Shown: one piece after another, positions 1 to 13,500 of the stretch
Position numbering within the stretch: position 1 is the first letter of the stretch
Layout of the letters: each line of letters opens with the position of its first letter
NCBI GenBank assembly: GCA_008933995.1
Contig: WARS01000052.1
Span: 5,270,001 to 5,334,000, forward strand
Origin: Datnioides undecimradiatus
Lineage: Eukaryota; Chordata; Actinopteri; Lobotiformes; Datnioididae
Length of the DNA: 64,000 bases
Direction of reading: 5' to 3'
Program-made: the position numbers and the translations under genes
Notes under the pieces: model-generated
What the model saw: only the letters and a program-made list of their open reading frames with translations
What the model was told of the DNA's origin: nothing
Database searches by the model: none

Positions 1-288
1 ATAAGAGAGAACCTGACAAATCTCAAATAACAAAATTCTGTTGAGTAATCATTTCCACCTTAAAAATACATGCTGAATTTGAGCAATAGTGCACATGAAG
101 TACAAGTAGCTTGCTGCAGCCCCAACAGTAATTGTTTGACATATTTTACATTTATCATGGACGACTTTGTGTTTTTTCACTGATGGTTTGTTTATCATGC
201 ACTATGCCTATATTAGCTATTCCTAAAATTGGGAGGTTGTAATTGGGAAATCCAGTGTCTTTTCTCATTTTACTGTCTGTTTACTCAC

Positions 289-1486
289 AGCTTTGAGTGT
301 GAGGTCACACTGGAAGACCATTTCCCGGATCTGTGTGAGGACGGTGCTCTTTGCATTAGCCAGATCCATCTTCCTGACGCCTGCGTCAGCCATACAGCTT
401 TGGTACTGGTCCTGGGCCTCCTCTGCCTGACCACAACAACAAAAACAGAGACTACTGTGAGGATGTGGAGGAAAATTGCCATGTATGAGTGTGCAAAAAC
501 CCAACTGCAAAGCACTGCTCCAAGGACAGTTTTTCCCCAACAGGGTGTCAAGGTACCCACTGACTATTATAAATTGCACTGACTGTCCAACCAATTATTT
601 TCCTCCGGTGAGCCTCTTCTCTGCCTACCTTCTGCAAAGCTTCCTCCTCCAGCCTCCTCTTCTTCTCCAGCTGTTTGTTACCAGCATTAGACTGCTCCTC
701 CTGGGAGCGGTTGGTAGATGAGTGGGCTTTCTGGTACTCCTCTCTCCTCTGGGCCTTCAGCGCTCGTGCTTTCCGCAAAGCTGCATCTGCCTCTTGCTGC
801 CAAGAACCACACAAATCGACCATAACCACCCATGAGATTAAAATACAGAGCTGTGCTGCAGTCATCATAAGTATAATCAGACACCACTTTGTGGTTGATT
901 AACCTTGCATGTGAAGTGACACAGTACAAAGCCAGGATTTTGAGTAACAGAGAAAGTGTTAATCCATGAAAAAACACCACCTAATGAGCTAAACAGGAAT
1001 ACAGCTCTTATTTCTGTCACTGATAATGCAAATTTAAAATCTAGTTTGTGGTTTTGCAGAATCATATGAATCATAAATTCAACTACATGTATGTGTCTGT
1101 TAGATCTGCTGGCTGGACGAGCAACAGAGTAACATTTACTTTGGAATGCTGCCTTGTCTTTGGTGGAAAAAAGAGATGGGTAGCACTGCTCTGAAGCTGA
1201 CAACTTGTATTGATTCTTCTTAAATACATAACATACCATTTTCTTTTGCTCTCTCTGCCACTGCTCCTTGATGTCTTTCCTCAACTTGTCCAGTTCATTC
1301 TTACGGGCTAGAAGAGGCTGGGAGAGGTCAAAAATTACATTAAGATACAATGTTTTGAAAAATCTTCTTCTAAAACAGTTTATTCTTAAACAGCAGAGAT
1401 CCTAGCGTCCTGATCAGCAAGAGCCGTCTCTCAATATAGTATCTGAGGAACAGAGCAAGGCTTTCTAATTTAAATTGCTTAAAGTC

Positions 1487-1543
<57 letters not shown>

Positions 1544-4500
1544 AAAAGTTTTTACTGAAATGACGGAGCCCATAAAGGCTTGATAATAGGCCGATAAGAC
1601 GAAAGGCACGAACAAAGATGAATGAAATGAACAAATATCTGACTTGAATGTGACTTCGTCTTGTTAAAAATTGTGCTTTGTACTTTTAGAGTGCTAAATT
1701 TTGCACAAGAGGCTCAGTCATGATGTCTGTTTTCCCCAGAGTGTATTCACAATACGCCCTTTTAACAGTTTATTTTGTGCCCTCTCTATGAGCGTCACTG
1801 TCAAAGGAAAAAGAAAAGTTCCCCTGCTACATGAGACTTTTATTGCCTGTGAAAGTTTGAGGTACACCCAACTGGTCTGAAGTCATATGCAGTGACAGAC
1901 TCAAGTGCTTTGTCAAGGACAGCTTCTTGTCACTCTTACCTGTATGAATTTATTCGTCTGAAGAGCCACTGTAGTTTGAATAAGCAACTGTTTGTATTCA
2001 ATGTCGTTCTTGAATGTGGAAACATAGATATCACTGAATGGCATGTAGTCCTTGAAGAAATGAAATATAGAAATTAACATCTGAATAATCATTTAATCCA
2101 AATATAAACAATGAAAATTCTATTATAATTGTAACCTGTTACCTGTTGACTGGCTAGTGTCTTTGCAGTCTCAGCCATTTTGGCATAATTTTTGGCATAC
2201 TCAATATCTGAAAGAAAAATAATTACACAAAAGGATATAGAATCATTCATGTTCATAACACTGTTCATAACATGATTAACTGTTTCTTGGATAAGAGCAT
2301 GTGTAGTGCACGAAAGAAATACAGATTTAACATCCCTTCCATCACATCATTTCACATTATATCTAATAATGAGTCCTAATGCAGTAACTCTCCATTTGAA
2401 GCCTAGTGCACTGGCAAAAGTCTCACCCATAGCCAGTCGTTTCTCCATCCAGACCAGAAGGTCTTTAATATACTTGGACCAGGCTTTGGCGTAAAGTAGG
2501 GCAGACTCAACCCCACTGTCATGCTTCAGCAGGGCCGAGTCAACTTCTTCCTCCCGTGACAATGGCGCTTCTGGTCCTGAGGAGTCAACACATCAGACAC
2601 ACATCAAAACAATGTGAGAGTAAGCACAAGGTATCAACTGAAAGTGTTGGATTGATGTGTCTCAGTTCCACTATCCCAACAGACGTGTGGGAGATAAATG
2701 AAAAACACATTAAGGTTAAAGTTGACAGTGTAGGTAGAAAGTGTCGGGCATCAGGATCATTTTCTTTTTACTGGTCACACTGTGATGCACCTCTCTCGGC
2801 CGCCCGCCATCTGATTTAACACAATCCCCATGTGCTTCCCATCCCACACGGAACTACTCCTAAACAGGCAAGGAATGTCAGATATGTGGACAGCGAAGGG
2901 GAAAACGAGCAGCAAGTATGAAAAAAGCAGCAGAAATAACAGGGGTGGAAGCAGAGGTTTAAGGCGGGTCTACCTCAGGCATTCAAGAATCCAAAGCCTA
3001 AATCACTCAGCTAACTCAGAAGTTGACACTCCAGAGTGCCTTGAGCTACAAAGCAACCATTAAATGTTTTGTGAAACATCCATTAATAGCTATTACATTT
3101 CAGAATTCATTTATTTTTTACATCTCATTGCTTAGAGGTAAATGACAGAATATGAAAAACGCTTACCCACAAGGTCATTTTTCTCTGAGACATATCCCTC
3201 AGGATCCACTGAGAGATTGTCAAAAGACTGTGAAAAAGACATTTCTGATTATAAGGAGGGAATGGTAGGCATACAATCAAAGTTAGACATCAGAGGCAGC
3301 TGGGTTTCAACACCCCAATTAAGTACAGAAAGCAAGTCTTTGAGGCTTTTTTAAATGGAGGCGTGGTAAAATTGCTGCTTTAAGTGCACCCTTTTTGAAA
3401 ACTGTCATGTTTGAAAACAAAGCAAAAAAAAAAAAAAAAAAAATCCTTGCCTAAAAGCTGGGAAAAGAAAGATGATGTCTCACCCTGCTTCTCCTGGTCT
3501 GGGGGATCCCCAACCCTGAACCACTGTCCACATCTCCCATAAGGAAGTCAGAAACTCTGAAAGGGTAAATTTGTAGATGTAGGTCAAAACAAAGTTTGAT
3601 ATGGTCAGATTGTAGCACATTCTGTGATTACTCTGAGGTATATACTTAACTCTGAAAAACAAAACAAACATATCTATTGAAAACACAACTGTGAAAAGGG
3701 CAGAAAGATGAATTCAAACGTTGAAAAAATGGTTTAAGTCAGAGCTCCTTTCTTGGCCGTTACACAAAAAGTAATACAACTCTAGTGGTGTTGAAAAGCT
3801 ATACAAACATTGTACTCACACATTGCCGAATGTGAATGCCAAAGTGTCAATGGATGTGTGTATCTCGCCAAATATAGCTTTTGTGTTTTCTGGGTTCACT
3901 TCCTTGAAGTCAACGCCTGTGGAGAGTGATAAAATACAGGAACGTCAGCCAAAATAAAATTCTATTACAAAGCTTATGCACACCCAATTATAGCACAAAA
4001 GTATTCTGACATCTATGGCTGAATGCAGTGGTGTTGTGATGAGGTACATAACACCAATGTTATAAACAGATGTGTTAAATAAATGGCATGTAAGTGAAAG
4101 AAACCACTAGGTTAAACTCTAAAACGAAGAACCATGCGTTAAATGCAGACTACATGGACTCAATTTACCAAAAAGATTTTTTTTTCTTCTTTCTGTCTAA
4201 AATCTTGAGTACTAGAGGTCATAGTTAGCTGTTTCACTTCTACGGAGAGTGGTTTACCACCTCTACAAGTTGTTTCAACTAAGTGTTGACATTCTCTTTG
4301 ATGGCAGGCAAAAAGTCAACCCCCTGAGTGGTTACACAGGGTCAAAAGTTTTAAAGAGCAGTCTATGCGAACAAGCTTGAAAAACACAACCGTTAGAGCG
4401 GAGGCAGTCCGAGGCAATGACATGTACAGTTCATGTCTTCCTACCCAATCAGATATATTTTCTTCTGAACAGCTTCGAAGATCTTCAACGATGTTCAAGA

Positions 4501-7500
4501 ACTTTCAAAAACAATCCCAGATTTTCCCTCCTTCGTTCCAATGTGTTATAATCCCATGGGACATTTTCCATGGTGATCATGCACAGAAGAGACAGTCAGT
4601 AATTCATATTATTTACTTGAAGGTCTGCTGACTGCCAACGATTTCAGAACCGTAATGCCATCAAAGTGCAACAAATTTTCGAGAAAATGTGCAGCGATCT
4701 TTCCTCGACAGGAAACAGTTTGCTCAGCAAGAAGACAGTTACAGAAAGCAATCAGAGGAACTAAAGACAGAGGCAGTGAAATCCGACGAAGCTGAGTACT
4801 TCCTGTCTGCCCGCAACAGGAAACACTCACACAGCTTGAGTTCTCTGACTTGTAACACTATTGACAACACTCACCTTTTCTCTCTGTAACCTGGCATCGT
4901 TGTCTAGTAACTGGGACCAAAAAACCTCAAGAGTGTGAGTCAGTTGCCCAGGGAAGAACAAAGTCTACACAGCTCCAGTTTCCAGGCTGCTTTCTAGTTT
5001 TTATGCTTCCATTTTCTCTTCATTAGAGCAAATTCGATCCATGTCAGAGGTGGTTGGGTAATTGTAAATTCCCAGCCAATGACAAAGCACCGAAGGGTCA
5101 TGGCATCCTGGGCTGGGGAGGTAAGCCCTCCTAGGAAGACTCTTGAGGACACCAAAAGAGAGGAGACGTAGTGGTGCAAGCCTCCCTGCCATGCACCTCC
5201 CTGGCCCTGAATGCTAGCGTACAACTCTGCACTGACTTCTTCCTCAGGACATCCTGTGGGTCTCATAACAATGATTCCAGAGCTCTGCCCCCCTTGTCAC
5301 GATTGAAATATGGAAACTGCATCATTCAAGTACAGGGGCCATTGTTTTCTCACGGTTCAGCTGTAACTGGGACAATTAGCCCCTGAAAAATGTCTTGTGA
5401 ATGTCTAGTGAATTTAAGAATGCCTGATAATTTTCTGTTTATTATAACTTGACATAACTTGATTTGTCTGGGACATAGGTCATTCATATGGCAAACTGAA
5501 AATACAGTTGTGTTGAATGCAGAAAACAGTGCACATTATGGCATGACAAAATGCCTTTATTAGATTAATTGAATAAATCTATAATAGCTTTGACGTGCAC
5601 ATACAAGATTGATTGCAGTAAACAAACACACCCTGTCAGTTGCCAGCATCTTCTCTAGATAAAGGGGGACAGAGAGCATGGAAAGAATTTCAATAAGTTG
5701 TGGAAGTTGACACTTTTATTGCAGTACCCTGCAGTTTTTCAGTAGGAGGAGGGGAAAATGAACACCCTTTCAAAATGTGACCAGGGAAAGAAACATTGAT
5801 TGTCTGGGCCTGGTGTGAGCCAATGAGAGTCTGCAAAAAGATCATATCTTTGATGACACACAAACAGAGAAGACGCTTGAGCGATAAAACAATAGGTGTC
5901 TCTGTCTAACATGAAACCCTGTACATTATAAAACCAAGTGGAGCTGAACATATCTCTGAACATATTAATATCTGCCTGCAATGACAAATGAAAACAATGG
6001 CAGGAGAATAGTTTGACTGGATAACATCGACATGCAAGTGCCATTTGAAACTGGTTAGGCAACCATGTGTTTGGAGAAGGGGGGGGGTTAAGTTTTCCAG
6101 CAAATTCTGGCAGCTTCCCAAATGCCCCAGGTGTCACGACCAAACATCAAAGAACAACACAGATGAGGAGACGACACACTCTGAAGACAGTGAGGCGCAC
6201 AAGGCCTGTTATCATCCAAACCTTTGAGCCTTCATCTCTGACGTCTCACTGATTCACTCCTCTTTCAGCCTCTCCTTTTCAGTCTTCGTCTGCCTCGCTG
6301 ACTGTGTAAGTATTGCGTTACCTACTGGCCATTAGGGACAGACCATCCAGGGTGTACAGTGATGTTAAGCACCCCCTTGTGGACAGGCAAATTTCCAAGA
6401 TTCCATTTGATACCTAGATATGCATTTAGTGCACTTACTAAAGGGCTAAATAACTTAAAGGGAAATTGAAACACACACTGCAGCTGTATGGTAGCACCAC
6501 AACTCCACTAGTGTTGCAGTGTGCATATTTTTTGCATGCAATATAATGAGTTACTAGATAATACCCTTGTGAATGTAATATTGTTATCAACTCCCCTGCG
6601 TAAAACCTTGACCGAATGATTGACTCCACAAATTCAACTTTTCTAAAACCAATTGGGATTTAAGGGTATCTGCTCAAAGGAAAAACCAAACAAACAAACA
6701 AACAAACACAAGTGCTCTCTCTTTCCTCGCAATTCAAATGTCCGCTTCACAGTGAGTGCTCATTGTCATCATTTTTATAAATGTGAATGAAAAACTGAAT
6801 TTTCAAATGGCACTGACAAAGAACCTGATGCTCAATCTGCTTAATAAAGTTCAGTAAGAGAACCAATACTGATTATGTGTATTGAATCACTGCATCATTC
6901 ATTATTTGTAATAAACTTGCTTTAGAAAATCTAGGAATTTTAGGAGTCCCTTTTTAGTTTAGTGTGTTTTAACTGGGTGTCTGAGAAACTGTGATCTTTA
7001 AGCATGCTTCATAAATGTTTATAAATGATAGAAACCTGCTCAATCATGTCATTAATCATGGCATAATTTTTCCATCTCGTCACAGAAACTACTGTCTGTC
7101 CCGTTGTATGAGTTTCAACACTGCCAGTAATCCCTTTGGATCATATAGTAATGGATCTCTTTGTTTCTTTTGCATTCTAAACATTGCCAAAGCACGACTC
7201 AGTGGACTACTGATGCAGACACACATTCTTAAGGAGTAGTTCAACACTCAGATATGAGATAGGGCAGGTGAGCTGTCAGACAACTGCACACCTCAAGACA
7301 CGATGAAAAGAATGAAGACGAGGACGTGCCTGACTGACAAGCAGCGTGCCAAAAGGGCCGCTGTGGTCGCTGAAATATGGAATGCAAATTACAGCCATGT
7401 AGTCTCCACTGTACAGATTCTTGTGTGCAAGTCAAGTGAAGAAATACCTTTGCAGTGGATCACATTTCTTGCAGGCTGAACTTGTGAGCTGAGATTGCTT

Positions 7501-10500
7501 TTGTTTGTATTCATTAAGGAGATGGGGATTGGATCTGTTTCTGAAGGAATAATAACTTCTCATACAGTGACCTTTTAAAAACAAATCTCCAAGCCAATGC
7601 TAACCAAGCAGACAGCTATAAAATATTCCTGCAGGGTATTTCCCACACTAGTTTCAAAGATTGACGTAGACCCTTAGCCTGAACCAGTACGGCAACAATG
7701 AGATTCCATGCAAAGTTATTTGGGCATCATCTGGGCACCTTTCTGTATGTCTGTATGCATCCATGCATGCTAGTGAGTAGTTACTGACCTTTGACTTTTG
7801 CGATGACCGTTCCAGCCGCTCCCAGGATGTCCACGGAGTTGAGGGTCTGGTGTTTGCCGATGACAGCCTTGAGGACCCGGAGTAACTCTGCTAAACGTTC
7901 TTGCACCACCTCCTGAAGATTTTCCAGATTTTCTGAAAAAACAAGAGAAAGCACGAGTAGATTCAGTCATATAGGTATAAGGACCTTGACAGTGGCCTTG
8001 ACCTTGAGTAAAAAAGCTTCTCTGATTCCAAACGCCCACTACCATGCAGCTTGCTATCTCAAAATCTCTTTCATTAGTCAAAGTCACCATCATCACCACT
8101 GAGTCACAGGTTAGCCAGAGACAAAGTCATTCTTGGCATTCCATTCTGTTTGTCTCTACCACACAGGTTACTTGTCATTTTGAAACTATGAAACTTTGCT
8201 TTGCTCATCTTTGGTCTAATCCGAAGATTCCCCTCAGGGCAAATAATACAGTGCATGTTCTGATTTGTTTTAACTGCATGTGTGGTTGTCTCCAGTTGAA
8301 AAGTTGGTTATCGTTGAGTGACAGTGACTAATTCAGTTGTTGCAGCATAAAACGACTGTGATGAAACTTCTGTTCTGCTTCCTCTAGTGAGAGAGTGACA
8401 CCTTGTACACCGGAAGAGGCATGCATCTATGTAACGAGGTCATACCGTTTCAGTCACTGTTATTACATTCCCAGACAGGTGAAGATGATGAATACAGAAA
8501 TGGTGACGTGCTGTTTGTGCTTTTGTGGTCACAAGCAAAGCAGAGTATTATGCTCTAGAGAAACATCCTTGTTAACGCATAAGCCACAGATTTTATCTCT
8601 GCAAAAGCTGCCATGTCTATCTACATCTTTGAGTCCTGGTCAAGTCAACTGTGACAGCTAGATGTCATGTTTATTCATTTGACTTTTTACTGCTTGGGCA
8701 GTCGATAAATGCAACTGTGTTGTGGAGTTTGTGTATGGCAGTTTATGCAAACCATTAAACAAGGCACTTCTACTAAATAAGGATGAAGCAATGTAATTTT
8801 AGAGTTGACTGAAGTGGTACACATGGTTTCACTCATGGTTGCCATCATCAGTTTGAGTGGCAAAAAAAAAATAGTGAGGGACCTCTAGCATTTCTCTCTG
8901 TTACCAGTGAGGTTTGAGGTTTGAGATGATACTTGAGAAGAAAAAGAATGTACAAAATGTATTCAGATTACATCTCTTTCCTTATTTTACCAACCATATC
9001 ACATCAGTCTCTCTACTATGAAAGGCATGCCTTTTCTTTACAGTCAAACAAAGCAGTGCAGGGTAGTACCATTTATCTGTATTTATGTATTTTACCAAAG
9101 GTTTTGCCTGTCTTCACAAGTGTACAGGTGCTCTATGTTTATTTTTTACAGTATTCTTGCAGATCTTGTCAAATCAATGCAAGTGTTTTACTGACAGTTA
9201 TGCACTTTGGGCAAAATAGAACACAAAAACCTGACACACGATTAATCTTGTCCAAACAACAGAAGGGGAAGTCTCAAGTTCTGATGGAGGGCTGATCAGA
9301 GGAAGTTCTGGAAGTTGGCACCAGACAACTGGTGAGTTCATGTCTAACTCACTGTTTTGGAAGAAGCAGGGACACCAGCTGGGAATAGAAAAGTCATCTG
9401 TTTTTCATCAAGGCCACCCCACAAGGCAGTTGGGTGAGATGAGAGGCTGAATTTATTGGAACGTTAAAAGGAATTACAGAGGGTGAGAAAATGAGAGCCT
9501 GAGTGAGTGTGTGCTACCAATTGAGTCCTCTCTGATTCAAACGCACACACTAATTCAACTGGCTGGTGTAAAACATGGTAGAAGAGACATAATCCGCAAA
9601 CGAGACATAAGCCCCAGCCATCTGTGACACTATTTCACAAGGATGACAGGAGAGACAGACATTAATTTAGACATTAGGCAAGAAGAGAAGATTTTGACAA
9701 TGAATCACAAGGGAACATAACACAAAAAAAACTTGAAAACAGTCTACCAATGTACAAGATAAAAAGGGAACAAGTAAGACATGAGAGTCTATTTTGCTGT
9801 CCAGCAGTTTACCAATCCCTGGCTCTAGCTTCTAGCTTTCAGGATTAAAAAAAAAGTGGTCTGTGGAGGAGGGGGACTAACCCACTCACCTGCCCCAAGG
9901 CGAGAGGTTCACAATCAGCAACCCACACATTTTAAAATACCCCCTGTAATACTGACACTGACAATAGGCCCTCATTTAGCACCCAAGACTTCCGTTAAAT
10001 CAACCCTCAAAGCTGTGGTCATCAGGGTATGTTTGGTTAGCTCAGAGGTGTTTCTTATCAAAGATGTGGTTCGACCACCAGCATATGAAAACCAGTTCCA
10101 ATTACGTGTATAACAGAGAACTCTTACTTAGCATGACACAAGTGACTGAAGGTGCTGTGGATTCACAGCAATAATGTTTGTTGGCATCACCCATTTCCCT
10201 TTCCTCTGAGAAGAAAAGAATCTGATTAGACTAATCTGTTCTGCAGAGAGCAGAAAGGGATACAAAGTGTGAGGAAATAACAATAGCTGTGATGTTGTGG
10301 CAACAAAGACAGAGGGATGTCCTGGGCCAATGTGCCGGATTGGAGCTGAAGGCAATCTGGGCATTTCTGAATGGATTGGTATTGGCTGCATCTTTTGTTT
10401 ACTGTCATCCACTGCCAGCTGTCAAAGATGCTGCACTGTGCAGAGTTAAAACACTGTAATGGAATGGCAAACAAATAGATAGCAGCCAGCAATTTCAATT

Positions 10501-13500
10501 AATGATACACACAGTGACAGCAAGCTTCAGAGAACAAAAAGCATGTCAGACCCTAATGAGAGCAGAGCTGCTCTGTGGGTTTAAAAACACCATCTATCAT
10601 GCATCAATCCTGGCAACATTCTGCACCACATCTCAAAGGTACCAGGTAAAACAGCCTGTGCACATCTGAATACAATTCCTGTAAGAACTTATACTTTATA
10701 TATATATATATTTTGGGTTTTTTTTACAAGGAGCTGATATACATATATACATTGAAATGTTTCCTTTGTCATACCTCTAATAAAGACCTACTTTTGGTTA
10801 ATCGTGCACTTTTTTTGATTTATGGAGGATATAAACAAATCACGTTAACACGAGCAGGTACTGAATCAAGGATCCAGACTAAGGGCAAAGCAGCTTCCAT
10901 GCAAAACAGAAACTCTGATTCTCCAAAAGTCTGTTTGGATTTTTTTTTGTTTGTTTGTTTAAACCTTTTTTTTCAAAGATAAAAATGTGAAGTAATGCTG
11001 AAACAAGTGAGCATGTACAGTCTGTGTACAATTAGGCTACTTAGATCATTTTTAATTCTTCACCCTTAAAGCCCAGATTAAAAAAAGCAAACAAAAGAAT
11101 CCTCATTAACAATCAGAAATGGGAATAAAGTTATCAAAACAAGGTCAAATTTTGTGTGACAGCTCATACTGATCAGCACCATTGTTGCCCTTGGAATTGT
11201 ATGAGAGGAGCCATGCTCACTGCAGCGTGAGACAGCTAGGAGAAAGCTGGTAAAAATCAGCGGTGAGTGGTTTTGTCACAACAATGGCATCAAAAAAGAC
11301 CACTGGAAATTTGCAGGCAATTGTGGGGGCCATGCCATTGTTTTGGTAGAGATAACAGCGCTGAGGCACAGAGCTGGGCCATATTGTTTAAAGGAGGACC
11401 CCCTGCAAACGCCAATGCAGCTCAAGGCTTTGTCTTTCTTTACAGTGGTGGGATGAGCTGGTGTCCCAGCCACGCTTCACGCTCGATCTGCTTCATTTAT
11501 TTTCTTAAAGCTCAGGACGTCCCTTCCTTTTAGGAAAATAAATTCACAATAAAAGAAAGCTATAATATGTTGAAACCTTGAGACGTGTATGAAACAATGC
11601 ATGATTTGTCAAAAAAGAGGAATAATAGACATCAAACGTCATGCTCTGTGGTTGTGTCTATGTTTGACTATCACAACAGCTGCAATTTAGTTCATTTTTA
11701 CTAGATCACATTTTACTATTAATCAGATTAATAACTAATAAAAGAATTAATAATTATTGTTTCAGCGCTATATCCAAGTTTTACATGGGATAATGCAACA
11801 GATCAAACTCATGTATCTGACAGTCATGCTAGTCATACCCTCTAATTTATTTTTTGATATACAACTCCTGACAGCTGAGTGTTACAATTATGGTTAAATT
11901 AATTTAGTTTACAATTAAAAGTCATCCGCCTGGCAGTTACTAGATTTACCTTCTGTCAGTAAAGGTTTTTATCAGTGTTAAATGACTGAGCTATGCTGGA
12001 AACACTCTTATGTTTGCCAAAGTATAAATGCTCACAACACATTATGTATCACTTTATGTTTGGAGTATCACTTTAAAGTAGATTTAAGTGGTGATTCAGC
12101 TTTAACACAATACAGTGTAGCTCAAACATTTGCCTTTTAAATTAATGTCTCTTGGTATATTGTCATGTGTGGGGGTCCTATTGTGTCTAACAAAGCTCAT
12201 TGTGTGTCTGGTGCAGAGAATGACCAATCTAATCCAAATCTTCAGGTGGCCTGACAGAGGTTACAGCCGCTACTCCCCCCACCAATAACAACAGGCAATC
12301 AACTGGCCTGTCTGGACACGTGATCTGCTCGACATGAAACAAGTCTCGGCAGCTCTGGTGACACAGTGCTGCTTGGGAAACAGCTGCAGGGCTTGACTGA
12401 AAGGCCAGGCAGGCCATGTTTCTCCATCAGCATCCCTCCTCCTCCTGGTCTCTTGAAGGAGGGAGGGTGACGTATTTACACCTGCAGCAGCAAATGATTT
12501 TCAGGTTTTCTTTTAGATGCGTAAACATCTATCATTCCAAGATGGTGATACACTCCCCTCTGTGATGACTCAGTCATCACTTGAACTGCCCTTCAAATGA
12601 AAACAGCCACTTTCTGTCCTTTTCACAGAGAAACCTACCCTAATAAACTACACACAGAGTGTCTTCAATCACAAACCACAAGGCCAGCACTTAAATACTC
12701 ACTGTATCAGACTCTGCTCGCATTGCTGAGCTGCCTGCAACCTGATATGCGACAGGTGGAATTGTTTGGTCAGGATTCCATCTCCAAACACTTATTTCCC
12801 CCCCTGTCCAAACAAACGCAGCATTGCTGGGTGCCTCTCCGTCTTTCCCATGCCTTGTTTGGAGACAGAGCGGGCCCCAGACATCACACAGACAGTAAAC
12901 AGCAGGCACTCCATAAACAGCTACCTGCTCTATTAGTGAACTACACTCTGTGAGGTCTGGGCCTCACAGTCAGGCCATTTCGTTGACACTTCAGTACATG
13001 TTTGGAGGACTACACAGCAGGTGCACAACAGGTCTCTATTCTTGAATCAATGCACGAGTACACAGAGAGGTACAACACATCAAGGGAGGAAAACAGGAAA
13101 TAAAAGCTTGAATACATTAACCACTGCTTAAATATTACAGTCCAAAACATAGTTTTAGATAACTGAGAACTGAATTTGTATTCTCATCTAATAATTTGAT
13201 CGTTAATAATCATGATTAGTTCAATCATAAATGAACCCTCATTTATAATTAATCATAAATGAATCTCATTTATGATTAATCTACCTTTATCCAATTGCTA
13301 TTAAGGCATCTTAGCATGTCGCTTTCGTCTTGAGAAGCTGATAGTACACGGTGCAGTGAGTAATAAGAATTCATAATGGGGAGTACTACAACAAGAGAAA
13401 TGACTACGTGTGAAACAAGGGATCTAACAATTTGTTGTGACAGGACCAAGTGTTTTTTTGTTGTGTCTCTTCATTTAAAGCTGAGCGAACTTTAGCTGTT

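Noticed and set aside
877-1350. 157-codon open frame on minus
   Set aside because: Only its middle part is real (arhgap29 exon 9, 1237-1317); the rest is intron read-through.
5739-6143. 134-codon open frame on minus
   Set aside because: Aromatic- and cysteine-rich composition typical of chance translation of intron DNA; no family match.
10226-10498. Minus-strand frame starting with a signal-peptide-like stretch
   Set aside because: The hydrophobic start is suggestive but nothing conserved follows; no splice partners or promoter seen.
12597-12953. 118-codon open frame on plus in arhgap29 intron 1
   Set aside because: No motif, no splice logic, and another frame on the opposite strand is equally open; judged chance.
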